A stretch of 64,000 nucleotides of DNA. It comes from Axinella damicornis. Taxonomy: Eukaryota > Porifera > Demospongiae > Axinellida > Axinellidae. Shown piece by piece: positions 44,801-54,525 of the stretch (position 1 is the first letter of the stretch; each line of letters begins with the position of its first letter). The position numbers and the translations under genes are program-made. The notes under the pieces were generated by a model. It was not told where the DNA came from and ran no database searches. It saw nothing but the letters and a program-made list of their open reading frames with translations. The stretch lies in contig OZ007515.1 of the NCBI GenBank assembly GCA_963931865.1, positions 10,365,663-10,429,662 on the forward strand. Reading direction: 5' to 3'.

Positions 44801-46567
44801 CACGACTACGAGGACATTGAAGCTCAGTGGATGCACACAGATGGGTCTGGAAAAGAAGAGATGCCCCCAGAATTATTTGAAGGGACTTTTTCACGGCAAA
44901 ATGGAGTTCCCAATGATCCCTCAAGTGGTCTCTATTCTGAACTCCCGTTTTTTTCTGATGACAATATGTCAGAGTTCTTTCAAGATCAGATCTACAATCT
45001 GTCCACCAGGTCGGGCGATTCTACCTACTTCCCCACCTACATTCCAAACCCGTTTCCCCATGTGACTGGTTCTCAGCAAAACCTGGCCAGTTCACAAGCG
45101 AGTCTTCCTCTGGGTGGAAGTGAAGTGTACTCCCGCTTATACCCTCCCTCACACAACTGGCAGCAGCCAACCAGAGGTCGTTCCATCTCCCAAAGCTCCG
45201 ATCACAGTGACCACAGCCAACTTAGCAATCGTACCAACCTAAGTCACCTTAGCAACCAAAGTCGCCATAGCAACCATAGTCAGCTTAGCAACCACAGTCG
45301 TCAAAGCAACCACAGTCGTCAAAGCAACCACAGTCGTCAAAGCAACCACAGTCGTCAAAGCAACCACAGTCAACACAGCAACCACAGTCATCGTAGCAAC
45401 CGCAGTCATCGTAGTAACCGTAGCGCTGTTGCTGAGCCACAGAATCCCTTGGTTGCTCCCTTCCCCATGAATCCGTCTGACCAACCTCCTCCCTCGCCAT
45501 CACATCCACCCCTCCAAAAACGGACTTCTATCCCAGATGAAATCCTGTTGACAGTCGTGAGCTGCCTCATGCACCGACGGAATTGTCAAATCCCCAATTG
45601 CCCCTGCAAGTCGGTGCAGGAGAGATACCGGGAGCTCCATAGCCAGCATCCCAGCTACCATCCACATCAGCATGCTGCTGAAACATGCAAGAGGGAGTGT
45701 GGACCAAATGCTGATCCAGGAGAACGAAAGCACCAGCTTCACCTCACCCTCTCCAGCCAGAACCTCACCCGTGACACACACCCTCACTACCACCTGACAA
45801 CGAAGTCCCACATTCGTCATGTCATGCCCAAACCACCACTCAAACGACAACGCTCGAGATCATGTGACCTCACTCCTAGCCGTGAATCTCCACCTGAGTT
45901 TCCTCCAGTTGCTGTTGCACCTGCTGATGGTGCGGAGGTAGACGGATTTTACAGTGATCCAACATACGAGGACTACAAACCTCCCTACTTGAGAGAAATA
46001 TCAATATCTGCAGACAACATCCCAGCCCTCTGCCTGAATGACTGTCCACTCACCCCGACACCTTTGAGGGAATTCCGTACCCTCATTTCTTCTCCTATGC
46101 GCTCAAGAAGACGATGGTCTATGCCAAAAACGCCCCTCAAAACTGTCCAAGAAAAGCAGGCCAGCACCGAGAGCTCAGAAACAGACAACAGCGACACGTC
46201 TTCAAGATCCGGTAGCCATGAACACATAGCAACTGGGTCGGACAGTGAACTGCACTCAGAACAGACTGGACGGAAACAGACATACAGCCCCATCCCCCCA
46301 AATCCCAATGGATACAAGAAGGTAACATCATTAGGAGAATCAGGATACGATTCCACTGTCGAGAACACCCCTCCAATTCCCAGGTGGTACAATAAGGTCA
46401 CCTCCATGGGAGAGTCTGGGTACGATTCCAATAACTACGACACGGAAAGTGAAAGCCACTCGAATCCAAGCACAGGAAAGCTACCGAGAAAAGCACAACC
46501 GCCGGCACACTTGAAAAGACAACCAAACATTAGTAATTCAATGGAAGTGACTGAAACCTTATGCTGA
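35491..46567 (+). CDS. Three-Ig-domain single-pass membrane receptor with long cytoplasmic tail (complete, 4 exons)
   Basis: Exons 35491-35842, 35908-36261, 36396-36734 and 44511-46567. All junctions are GT-AG and phase 1, and the total of 3102 nt is exactly 1034 codons including the TGA. The protein is a predicted 1033-aa type I cell-surface molecule. It has a hydrophobic signal peptide (residues 1-27), Ig-like domains on exons 1, 2 and 3 (about 28-117, 118-235, 236-348), a Pro/Ser/Thr stalk (349-382), a transmembrane helix (about 383-411, FIYVLVSIIAVIVLVGLSL) and a tail of about 620 residues. Each Ig domain has a Cys pair (LTC/FSC, LDC/YHC, FTC/VMC); extra Cys occur in domains 2 and 3, and N-x-S/T sites are frequent. 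The tail has no kinase or other recognised domain. It has a Ser-rich repeat, tyrosine motifs such as YSEL and YSRL, and two GESGYDS motifs. Ligand and function are unknown. Architecture is well supported; orthology is not assigned. Confidence 0.88.
35908..36261 (+). CDS. Ig receptor exon 2 (Ig domain 2)
   Basis: Acceptor TTTGCAG, donor GTGAGT. The domain shows VELDCDI, YAIQWTR and GSVYHCSVT, the canonical Cys-Trp-Cys of an Ig fold. A further Cys pair (TGCSPDTHPGC) lies just after the second core Cys. Confidence 0.9.
36396..36734 (+). CDS. Ig receptor exon 3 (Ig domain 3)
   Basis: Acceptor TTCCAG, donor GTAAGG. The domain shows ASFTCSARG, TIRWEIGG and QEVMCIVEQ, plus two extra Cys (QGCSQEFC). 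It ends in a PTRPTRLTT linker. Confidence 0.92.
36762..37012. mobile_element. 251-bp foldback with a cap-like core
   Basis: Arms of about 110 bp, near-perfect reverse complements (ACTAGAAACAAAAAATTTTC at the edge). The centre resembles the cap family (AGCCTCAGTCCCATCCCA / TGGGATGGGACTGAGGCT). Confidence 0.9.
38522..38573. mobile_element. Foldback MITE, 52 bp, perfect palindrome
   Basis: Cap plus private stem GCGCTCGGTAATTACCGAGC; flanks TGGAGGTGG / TGGAGCTGG. Confidence 0.92.
40084..40151. repeat. Perfect 31-bp-arm palindrome
   Basis: CTATAGCAAGAGCGCATGAT... and its exact complement around a TTTTTC loop. Confidence 0.93.
41286..41320. mobile_element. Decayed 35-bp foldback MITE
   Basis: TAGCCTCATTCCCAGGCC ... 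TGGGAATGATGCTA; flanks GTGAATGCT / ATGAATCCT. Confidence 0.75.
41716..42105. mobile_element. Composite 390-bp foldback element
   Basis: Outer caps with a perfect 9-bp duplication GATGTGTGT; inner ends GGCCTGGTACATTTCCTCAC and GTGAGGAAATGTACCAGGCC. Homologous along its length to 17069-17434. Confidence 0.92.
42639..43294. mobile_element. hAT-like non-autonomous DNA transposon, 656 bp
   Basis: Terminal inverted repeats CAGGCCTGCCAAC / GTTGGCAGGCCTG, with TATTGTG directly repeated at 42632-42638 and 43295-43301. The left interior holds CTCACGGA tandem motifs. No transposase. CAG...CTG ends point to hAT, although hAT normally makes 8 bp. Confidence 0.78.
43662..43716 (+). CDS. Possible alternative first exon with myristoylation signal
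   Basis: ATG followed by GCTKSRPASSRDTHFYL, then a GTGAGA donor. MGCTKS fits the N-myristoylation consensus (Gly2, Ser6) with an adjacent Cys, as at Src-family N termini. The one base left over is phase-compatible with receptor exon 4. No promoter or transcript evidence; may be coincidental. Confidence 0.2.
44082..44111. repeat. Small hairpin with 9-bp flanking repeat
   Basis: AGGAGCGCATC / GATGCGCTCCT arms, with GGTATTGCC on both sides (44073-44081, 44112-44120). Confidence 0.65.
44511..46567 (+). CDS. Ig receptor exon 4 (stalk, transmembrane helix, cytoplasmic tail)
   Basis: The acceptor CCCCAG follows a pyrimidine tract; one long terminal exon runs to TGA at 46565. It encodes the stalk, the transmembrane helix, a basic stop-transfer region, and a disordered tail. 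Near residues 575-655 the tail has repeated S-N-H-S-R-Q units. At residues 957-963 and 982-988 it has two GESGYDS motifs 25 residues apart. Confidence 0.92.
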
Positions 46568-47164
46568 TTAGAAGTTTGTTTCTTGTCCTCCACACACAAT
46601 ACATACTGTCCGTGTTGCAACACTCGTCCTTACTGCACTTCTGTTCTCCTGTTAAGCAACAAACAGGTTGGCATTACTTTTATAATATTATTATTTTTGG
46701 TGGAATTTAAATCTTATTGTGCCCCTAAACAATTATTTTTCTTATAACAACTTTTACTGTGACTGTATTGTTCTGCTTAGATGTAATTCTGTTTTGAGAA
46801 TTATGCTTCAGAATTCAGTATACAAGCTGCAAACGTTATCTATACAGGTGTGAAGTGGTACAAAAACAGCTAGAGCATGTGTACATCAAGTGGCATTACA
46901 ATGACAAGTTAGGACGAGTTATACAGCAGACATGTAGTTCATGCAGAGTCAGAGTTTAGTTTTGATAGCAGATCACAGGTTCAGATTGGTGCGATTCTGG
47001 TCAATGGGGAAGCATGTATACATACGTACACCTCGATCCATTGCAAGGAGCACTTTCTCTAAGACTAATGAGTCCAGCTATGCATGCATGCATATATACC
47101 TGGCTGTCACACAAAACCATCAGAACTAATTACAGTCTCCTTACTGGCCTATTCTATTTAATAT

Positions 47165-47480
47165 CCATAGACGACTTCCTGTTTCTGACCCTGGACACAC
47201 TATATACACAATGTCAGCCCCTCCCTGTACATAGATGACTTCCTGTTTCTGACCCATCTCCTGGACACACTATACACAATGTCAGCCCCTCCTTGTACAT
47301 AGATGACTTCCTGTTTCTGACTCATCTCTCTGGACACACTATACACAATGTCAGCCCCTCCTGGACGTACATAGATGATCATGACTCATCGATCCCTACT
47401 CCATGTCAGCCCGTCCTGGACATACATGTATAGATCTTCCTGTTTCTGACCCATCCTCCTCCCTGGACATAGATCATAGC
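47165..47480. repeat. Tandem array of about 70 bp
   Basis: GACTTCCTGTTTCTGACCC ... CACTATACACAATGTCAGCC repeated about four times with decay. Confidence 0.85.
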
Positions 47481-47618
47481 TTCTCCCCTTTGGACACAGC
47501 CAATTCATGCTCCCATTGGATAACGACTGCCAATATTTCTCTCCCCTTGGATGCAAGAAAGCACACCATTAATATTGGATGAAGGGTTTCCAATTGGACA
47601 TGTTATGTGGGGAGTTCC

Positions 47619-47886
47619 TAACATTGTTCCAAGGCACTTCTCGCCCCAGCGTTTGTTGCTGTGCATAGAGGCGCGTAGCGCCGATCAGTTAGCACGAAGC
47701 GCAGAAATTTTTTGTGCCTTCATTTTTCAGTTATCAGGATGGGCTCTCGTGGCACCTTTGTGCTTTGTACTGCAAGTTAGAGACGCCAGCCCCCAAGAAA
47801 CGAGGTGACATAGCTATAAGTTAGTGCTAGATTTCGTGGGATAGTACCATCCAGTTTGTTGTTTTGGGGGCCCTGCTTTTGAAAGT

Positions 47887-47920
<34 letters not shown>

Positions 47921-48007
47921 TTGCCCCCCCCCCCCCTATATCTCCACCCCTGCAGTACTAATGGAAAGCGACAAACGCTGGGGTGAGAAGGCCTGGGAAC
48001 GAGGCTA
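47619..48007. mobile_element. Composite 389-bp foldback element
   Basis: Degenerate left cap TAACATTGTTCCAAGGC, right cap GGCCTGGGAACGAGGCTA; flanks GGGAGTTCC / GGGAGTGCC. The interior carries a dispersed repeat and poly-G/poly-C. Confidence 0.78.
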
Positions 48008-48066
48008 GGGAGTGCCTGAGCAAGCAGCATATGCATGTTGTCATCACACACCACCATACGTACTGG

Positions 48067-48104
48067 TAGCCTCGTTCCCAGGCCCCATCCTGGGAACTAG
48101 GCTA
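48067..48104. mobile_element. Minimal 38-bp foldback MITE
   Basis: Caps only; flanks ACGTACTGG / AGGTACTGG. Confidence 0.85.
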
Positions 48105-48569
48105 AGGTACTGGTAGTTGCAACACATACATGGACAGCAGGTTCATGAAGCGAGACTTAATGATGAAATGCACATAAGGATACAAGAACCCTCCAATGCT
48201 CGAACCTGAAAGGCTGTCTTTCCGCTTGTACAGCCACTGCTCTCACAGTCTGTACATGTAGCCATTGAAGAGGTATAAGTCCATGAGTGATCGTCCTTGT
48301 TGCAGCCATCAAAGATCAAGGCATGATTTCTCCAACTTGAGTGATCTCTGTCGGTCAAGTTATTTTGAATTTCAGCCATGACATTGGAGGGGGAGCAATA
48401 CGTTGTTGGGATTCTAACTTGCAGAGTCACGTTAAGAGACTCACTTGCAGCAATTTGTGTACATGCATCATGAATGATCTGTGTGGAAATATAAGCTCGG
48501 CTGATGCAGCTAGGCCGTACCAGACAACATGTAAACGTACCAGGCCAGTTTGTGGTGGTGCATGGTGGT

Positions 48570-48604
<35 letters not shown>

Positions 48605-48606
48605 AC

Positions 48607-48672
48607 TAGCCTTGTTCCCAGGCCTCCATCCACAGCTTTTGTCGCTAGTGTGGAGGCCTGGGAATGAGACTA
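48607..48672. mobile_element. Foldback MITE, 66 bp
   Basis: TAGCCTTGTTCCCAGGCCTC ... GAGGCCTGGGAATGAGACTA; it abuts a poly-G tract and no clear duplication remains. Confidence 0.8.
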
Positions 48673-48927
48673 GGGGAGGCTAGGGGAGTATATGGAATAG
48701 GGCATGAGATCACAATTGAGAACAAGGTTCTTCAGCACAGCAATTCCAGCTAGATATACTCACACATTGACAAGAATGGTTCTGAATATCCACCATAGCC
48801 CATCTCTCCCTCTCCCTCCCCTCCTCCTCTCTCACCACATACATCCTCTTTCCCTCTCCTGTTTCATCTCCCCCTCCAATCTTTCCTCTCCCTCACCTTC
48901 CCCTCCTCTCTTCCCTTTCCCCCTTAC

Positions 48928-49057
48928 CTCTCTGACACAGCTCAAGCCCATGTGGATTTCCTCCCTCAGCTGATATTCAATATGTTTCCCCAGTTCGAAG
49001 TCCCTGTCCATCAGCTTCTCCGCCATATCTTTGATCCACAGCCAGTACTGCGTCCTC
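48928..49057 (-). CDS. Exon of unidentified coiled-coil gene
   Basis: Acceptor GAACAG, donor GTAAGG. The exon encodes 43 residues including WLWIKDMAEKLMDRDFELGK and YQLREEIHMGLSC, strongly helical and charged. A diverged copy occurs on the plus strand at 54673-54756 (EELKMDFEHHLKEESTWASQ), showing the segment was duplicated and retained its donor. The W..I...EKL..RD.EL pattern is faintly reminiscent of bMERB-type helices, but I do not assign a family. Neighbouring exons are uncertain. Confidence 0.5.
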
Positions 49058-49342
49058 CTGTTCAGGTGTGCGTGTTGAGGGAAGGGGTGTTCAAATCCCT
49101 CTCTCTATCACATGAGCACATACACAAACGCACACACCCACACAAATCCCACACAGACAACATACGTTTTCTTTCGGTATATCAATGATGGCTTCAGAGT
49201 CCTAGGTTTATCTTCACTAGGCAACAGGGATTCTCATTTTTCTCCTTCAGGGAATCAGGGTGCGTTCAATCCTACTCCAAAAATGGTTACCTTTGCATTC
49301 TTCGAAGGGGATATTAAGCCATCAGTCCAGCTGGTGGGACCT

Positions 49343-49402
49343 TAGTCTCGTTCCCAGACCCCGAACGCGCACGCGTGCGTTCGGGGTCTGGGAACGAGGC
49401 TA
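49343..49402. mobile_element. Foldback MITE, 60 bp, perfect palindrome
   Basis: Private GC-rich stem ACCCCGAACGCGC / GCGTTCGGGGT inside the cap; perfect duplication GTGGGACCT. Confidence 0.93.
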
Positions 49403-49454
49403 GTGGGACCTGGGTTCTGCCTTCTCTATGCCGCCATTGTGGTAAACCCCTAGC

Positions 49455-49526
49455 TAGCCTCGTTCCCAGGCCCACACTGTTTTCAACAAGTGACAAAAGA
49501 TGGGTGGGGGCCTGGGAATGAGGCTA
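49455..49526. mobile_element. Foldback MITE, 72 bp
   Basis: Caps TAGCCTCGTTCCCAGGCCC / GGGCCTGGGAATGAGGCTA; only 50 bp from the previous copy. Confidence 0.82.
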
Positions 49527-49670
49527 GTGACCCCTCAGGGGCGACAAACAACAGTGCAAAAATTATTGCTTGCAGGAGCAATTATTCTAGTGAGAACGTC
49601 ATGGGTCCTACTGTCAGTACCGGTGACAAGATTACTACTAGGTTGACCCTTCCCTGATGTAAGTCTGCAC

Positions 49671-49713
49671 CTGAAGATCTTGCTCCAGCTTCTTCTTCTG
49701 TTCCCAAAGGTGG
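49671..49713 (-). CDS. Short coiled-coil exon, same gene as 48928-49057 (uncertain)
   Basis: Encodes HLWEQKKKLEQDLQ between GCCAG and GTGCAG. The plus-strand paralogue at about 54551-54587 has RDEKLEQELQ followed by the same GTGCAG, which supports a real exon/intron border. Its phase does not join directly to 48928-49057, so an exon is missing or the border is wrong. Confidence 0.35.
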
Positions 49714-49720
49714 CTGGCAT

Positions 49721-49885
49721 CAGGGGTGTTCCTCTTGGTTGGCCTCAGGGGTGTTCCTCTTGGTTGGCCTCAGGGGTGTTCCTCTTGGCTGGCCTCAGGG
49801 GTGTTCCTCTTGGTTGGCCTCAGGGGTGTCCTCTTGGTTGGCTTCAGGGGTGTTCCTCTTGGTTGGCCTCAGGGGTGTTCCTCTT
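49721..49885. repeat. 25-bp minisatellite
   Basis: CAGGGGTGTTCCTCTTGGTT plus GGCCT, six to seven units (starts at 49721, 49746, 49771, 49796). Confidence 0.95.
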
Positions 49886-51314
49886 CAGACATTTTGGTGC
49901 TCTGAGTTGACAGGTCCTGCAGCCTGGGGAGAGGATCGGAGTGGAGAGGTTAGAGGAGGAAGAGAGAGAAAGCCTCCGAGCCTGGAGAGAGAGTAGAAGA
50001 GGGGAGGAGGTCACATATTCTATACACAACTGGCTCCTAGTGATTTACATACTTGTCTGTGAGCAGCACTGCTACCCCATGCAGCAGTGTCATTTATTGT
50101 GCTGCAAGTTCTATAGCATAGGCGGTGGAACAGGTCTGGCAGATCCGGCAATTGCTGGACAATGTTTGCTGCATGGCGCCTGGAAAAGGAAGCAAATGCG
50201 AGGTCCTTAATTCCAAAACATTCGTGGGGGTATGCCCCCAGACTCCCCTGCTTCATACAAAAATGTCTGCGCTTCGCACCGCTGTCGTCTTCTAATTGCG
50301 TAGATTCTTATGTGTTGCTGTTGATGTGGAATATCAAACTGAGCTGAGCTGATCAATCAGGTTGTCAATGGTGACCAGGTGACCAGGGGATAAACATACC
50401 CAGATTGATCAGCTGAGCTGATCAATCAGGCTGTCAATGGTGACCAGGTTTTCATTGGAGATAAACATACCCCAAAAATACCCCACAAGTAGTAATGGTG
50501 GAACTCTGAGGGATCAACAATTTAAATCAACGAGTTTCTGAATGGAATTATTTTGGCAACTAGAAAATAATGTTGACCTCGGTCACAAACACTTCTGCAG
50601 GTGACATGTGTGACTATATCCCTTGTAGTTTAACTGGTATTATGACTGCATATCAATCTGTCGTCTTCTGATTCTACAGTTGGAGCAAAGTAATGTGTGG
50701 AAGTGTACATTGAAGATATTCACAGACTGAGTTGCTCAGTAGCTGTCCACCCTAACAAGTCGATCCTTGTCGGGGCAGCAAATTATGTTCAAGTCACTGT
50801 ACACATGAGATACAACACAACCACTTCCCATGGACATGGTGACCTTTACCTCGCCCATGGACTTGGGGACCTTTACCCCGCCCATGGTCTTGGTGGCCCT
50901 TCCCTCCCTTTGAAAGAATACAGGGGGAGAGGATCAGGTTGTCAGTGGTGACCAGGTGACCAGATTTCATTGGGGCATAAACATACCCAAAATACCCCAC
51001 AAGAAGTAACTTATATGCCTCACCCCCTTACTTTGCCACGCGATGATTTTGTCCCCCCTGGTTACCATCTCCCTATAGCACCCCACTGCCATGCATGGTT
51101 AGTTCTATCATTCAGATATACATCCAGAGTAGCACCTGAGGCACCGGCAGGTACACTCCAGGCGACTCTTTTGTGGGAGCTATACTCTTACTGCATCAAG
51201 GATGGTAGGTGAATTAGCTACTGTTTCAAGGAGGCATAATCAGATATGATTGCGTCTAAGTCCTTCCTCATAACACATACATACACGTGCAGTCTCCGCT
51301 CTTACCTACTACTG

Positions 51315-51466
51315 CTAGAACTCTGTTGACACATTCCACACAGATGTTCCCGCCTCTTCTATAGTCACCCTCAGTGTGTTCATGCAGGTGTCTGTCTCGG
51401 TAGCAGGACAACCAGTGGAGGTGCAGGTGAAAAGTTGGCTCTGAGTCCAGCTGAAAGTCGATTCAC
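51315..51466 (-). CDS. Terminal exon with Ig-like Cys pattern (uncertain)
   Basis: Acceptor TCCCAG; 49 codons and a TAG at 51317-51315. The FTCTSTGCPATETDTC segment resembles YHCSVTITGCSPDTHPGC of Ig domain 2 in the receptor at 35491-46567, so this may be the last half of an Ig domain. Its phase also matches the coiled-coil exon just upstream (51638-51590), which would give an odd fusion. It could be a remnant. Confidence 0.35.
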
Positions 51467-51589
51467 CTGGGATAGTAATCATATGTTGGAGAAGTGTGAC
51501 ACAGCATTATCATGATCACAAATCACCCACTCCCCTCCCCTCCTTTAACGACTCACAATTCATCTCATACCACACACACGCACACGTAC

Positions 51590-51638
51590 CAGTATGCCTG
51601 AGCAGTGTCCTCTTCAGTTCGTCGTTTTGGTGCTCCAG
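51590..51638 (-). CDS. Short coiled-coil exon (uncertain)
   Basis: Encodes LEHQNDELKRTLLRHT between AAACAG and the donor GTACGT. A further helical stretch, EILKEKVEEFDH, lies at about 51725-51765 in a frame that would need its own splice borders. Likely part of the same minus-strand coiled-coil gene. Confidence 0.35.
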
Positions 51639-52166
51639 CTGTTTGAATTGAATTCACTGGGCTTTGGCAGTCGTGCCTTCCATACCATCCTGACTCGCCA
51701 ATCATTGGCTTGACGATGTTTAGGGCAACCATGATCGAACTCCTCCACCTTCTCTTTGAGGATCTCACACTATGCACGGAGGCTCTCACCTGTGTGTGTG
51801 TGTGTGTGTGTACATGTGCAAGAGGTGCGGGGAAAAGTTAGTTCTATAGCCACATTCACAGGCTACCGCGGGATGTGATGGCTTGGTCAAGGGGTGGTCA
51901 CCTACAAGTGACTACGCCTTGAACAATTGTTCCAAGCCATCACATCGTAGGAAAACACATAAAAAAATGTGCTAGCAACCTGTTGAAGCGTTTGCATCCG
52001 ATCAAAATGGAATCAAACTGACAAAATCATCTTAGTTGACACTGAGAGCTATCTATTGAATAGCAGCCTCATCCTTGCACTTCTTTACTACGTACCTACA
52101 CCACTATAGTTCTCCCCCCTCGATCCTCTCACACACCATTCACTCAGTCTTTACTTCTCTATCCAA

Positions 52167-52229
52167 GGAGGCAATCTCCATAATATCTGCCACCTCCCTC
52201 ATCTCTTCCTTAGTAAATGAGAAAGTGCC
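52167..52229 (-). CDS. Coiled-coil exon in left arm of the inverted duplication
   Basis: Between TACTAAG and the donor GTAAAG it encodes EEMREVADIMEIASLDRE. The same exon is present on the plus strand in the right arm (about 53150-53220, with T for I) and, diverged with a 1-nt deletion, at about 53645-53707. Family not recognised. Confidence 0.4.
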
Positions 52230-52357
52230 ATGTGGTGGAGCAGCACTATTTCTGGGCACCACAGTGATTCTGGCAAATTGTACCCACGTACGCCCATAGA
52301 AGAACTAACACAAATAGCTAGCATGACTACGGGTTTCATGAGTTCCTGCCTCTTATT

Positions 52358-52557
52358 NNNNNNNNNNNNNNNNNNNNNNNNNNNNNNNNNNNNNNNNNNN
52401 NNNNNNNNNNNNNNNNNNNNNNNNNNNNNNNNNNNNNNNNNNNNNNNNNNNNNNNNNNNNNNNNNNNNNNNNNNNNNNNNNNNNNNNNNNNNNNNNNNNN
52501 NNNNNNNNNNNNNNNNNNNNNNNNNNNNNNNNNNNNNNNNNNNNNNNNNNNNNNNNN
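52358..52557. other. Assembly gap (200 N)
   Basis: Exactly 200 N, most likely a placeholder of unknown true length. Confidence 0.99.
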
Positions 52558-53149
52558 TGCTACAATTTGATTGGTTCTTTGAAATTTTGGCGGTAAAAAA
52601 TTAACAGGTGCACTCGGGAGCTGTGGGCAATGGTGGCTCCGTCTCTGTCGTTTCTCTTCGAAAGCTTCTGTCTCCAATGTCGCCAGCCTCCTTTGATAGC
52701 CATTGGCGCTCCCTCTGCTGCTATCCTTGTAGTTGGCGCCAGTAGGGTTGTGGCCAGAACCCACGCCGCTTGGGAATCAGTTAGAATAAGCTTCGCGTCT
52801 GGGAACGAAGTTGTTGCTGTGACAGTTGAGCTTGTGTATAGTCTGGTAGCCATTGGCGCTCCCTCTGCTGCTGTCTTTGTAGTTGGCTGTGGTAGAGTGG
52901 TGCCCAGAACCCACGCCGCTCAGTTTGAAATAAGGCTTTGCGTCTGGGAACGAGGTCAAGTTGTGCTGTGACAGTTGAGCTTGAGTAGTCGAAGGTAAGT
53001 GAGGAGACAGAATGGGTAGAATAAGAGGCAGGGAACTCATGAAACCCGTAGTCATGCTAGCTATTTGTGTTAGTTCTTCTATGGGCGTACGTGGGTACAA
53101 TTTGCCAGAATCACTGTGGTGCCCAGAAATAGTGCTGCTCCACCACATG

Positions 53150-53220
53150 GCACTTTCTCATTTACTAAGGAAGAGATGAGGGAGGTGGCAGATACTATGG
53201 AGATTGCCTCCTTGGATAGA
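53150..53220 (+). CDS. Coiled-coil exon in right arm of the inverted duplication
   Basis: Near-identical plus-strand copy of the exon at 52229-52167: EEMREVADTMEIASLDRE, then GTAAAG. It may belong to a second gene copy or be an assembly product. Confidence 0.35.
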
Positions 53221-53589
53221 GAAGTAAAGACTGAGTGAATGGTGTGTGAGAGGATTGAGGGGGGAGAACTAGTGGTGTAGGTACGTAGTAAAGAAGTGCA
53301 AGGATGAGGCTGCTATTCAATAGATAGCTCTCAGAGTCGCTAAGATGATGTTGTCAGTTTGATTCCATTTTGATCGGATGCAAACGCTTCAACAGGTTGC
53401 TAGCACATTTATGTATTCATGGGATCATTTAGATGTGACGAAAATGTGGTGTCATCAGTCACCAGACATCATTTAAGATCGGGCACAGCCATACTATTTG
53501 CAGCACGTCCTAGAAACGCTAATAATGTCTACAGTTAATATGCTTTCTCTGCAGTGTGCTGCAATTTGAATTGGTGCCTGATTGTCCCA

Positions 53590-54459
53590 GAAATACAAGT
53601 GCTGACGATGCCCTCCATCACTTTCTCATGCATCAGTCATTAGAAGAAGTTGGAGGAAGAGATGGGGAGTTGACAGATACCAAGATCGCCTCCATGGATG
53701 AAGAGTAAGTGCAATTGAGGGCGAACTCTATATTAATTTGTATTGGCAGTGAATGTGTTACGTCAGGACTGTGGTAGCTATCGGGCAACTTGGTGCCACA
53801 CATTCTCTGCTCCAAGTTATTTGTAAATTGTTCACAATCAGATTAATAATCTTGTTGTAGAAGTGCTGCGGCAGGATCAAAATGTTTTCATCCCTCCTTT
53901 GTATCCAAGCAAGCATACACGTACATACACACTGCACAATGAAGTCGTGCTAGTGTGGGGCTCGCTCAAGCTCACCCCATGCAGTAACTGTGATTACAAA
54001 TGTAGCACTGTAGCCGGATATATCTGGCATGAGCGGCAGTGTCCTTAATTGGGAGTTAGGTTCCGTGTGAGCAGAAAGGTGGGTCAGGGGGAGTTGGGTG
54101 GGTGCACCCGAAGGGTGCAGACAGCATGGCCGTGTCTGGGCGTGACCTTGAAAAGCCCTTGGTTGGGGCCATTTCTCTCCTCCTTTACATGAAGGGGCTT
54201 GAGTAAACGTGACAGTCCTCTTGCCTTGTACGGCCTGAGACCTGGAAATATAGTATGTCCATAGGCTAGTGCAGCAGCAGTGCCTGTTGTTGTGCTACAG
54301 TAAACTTTAAGCTGCAGTATACTTCAGCAATACCTTCTAAGTTCATTGTTTTACAGCATACCTGCCTTCATAGTCCAGCAGAAACAGTCTGGTGGTTTGA
54401 GTGAGTGAGGGTGCACGTGTAATTGCAGTGGTAGACTAAGAGTGAGAGTCATAAATAGG

Positions 54460-54525
<66 letters not shown>

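Larger units (their letters stand above)
46568..48927. other. 3' flank of the Ig receptor, then repeats
   Basis: AT-rich sequence follows the stop codon, with no AATAAA seen. Then come a tandem array (about 47165-47480), a 389-bp composite foldback element, poly-G/poly-C tracts and two short family copies. No gene is evident. Confidence 0.6.
51955..53421. repeat. Large inverted duplication (arms about 400 bp) around an assembly gap
   Basis: Left arm about 51955-52357, right arm about 53020-53421. They are near-identical reverse complements with only scattered mismatches. The left arm stops exactly at the run of N. The spacer (52558-53019) has two tandem units of about 150 bp beginning TAGCCATTGGCGCTCCCTCT. 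Could be a real palindrome or a haplotype/assembly fold-back. Confidence 0.8.

Noticed and set aside
45239..45509. Val/Thr and Cys/Asp repeat proteins on the minus strand
   Set aside because: Shadows of the Ser/Asn/His repeat in receptor exon 4.
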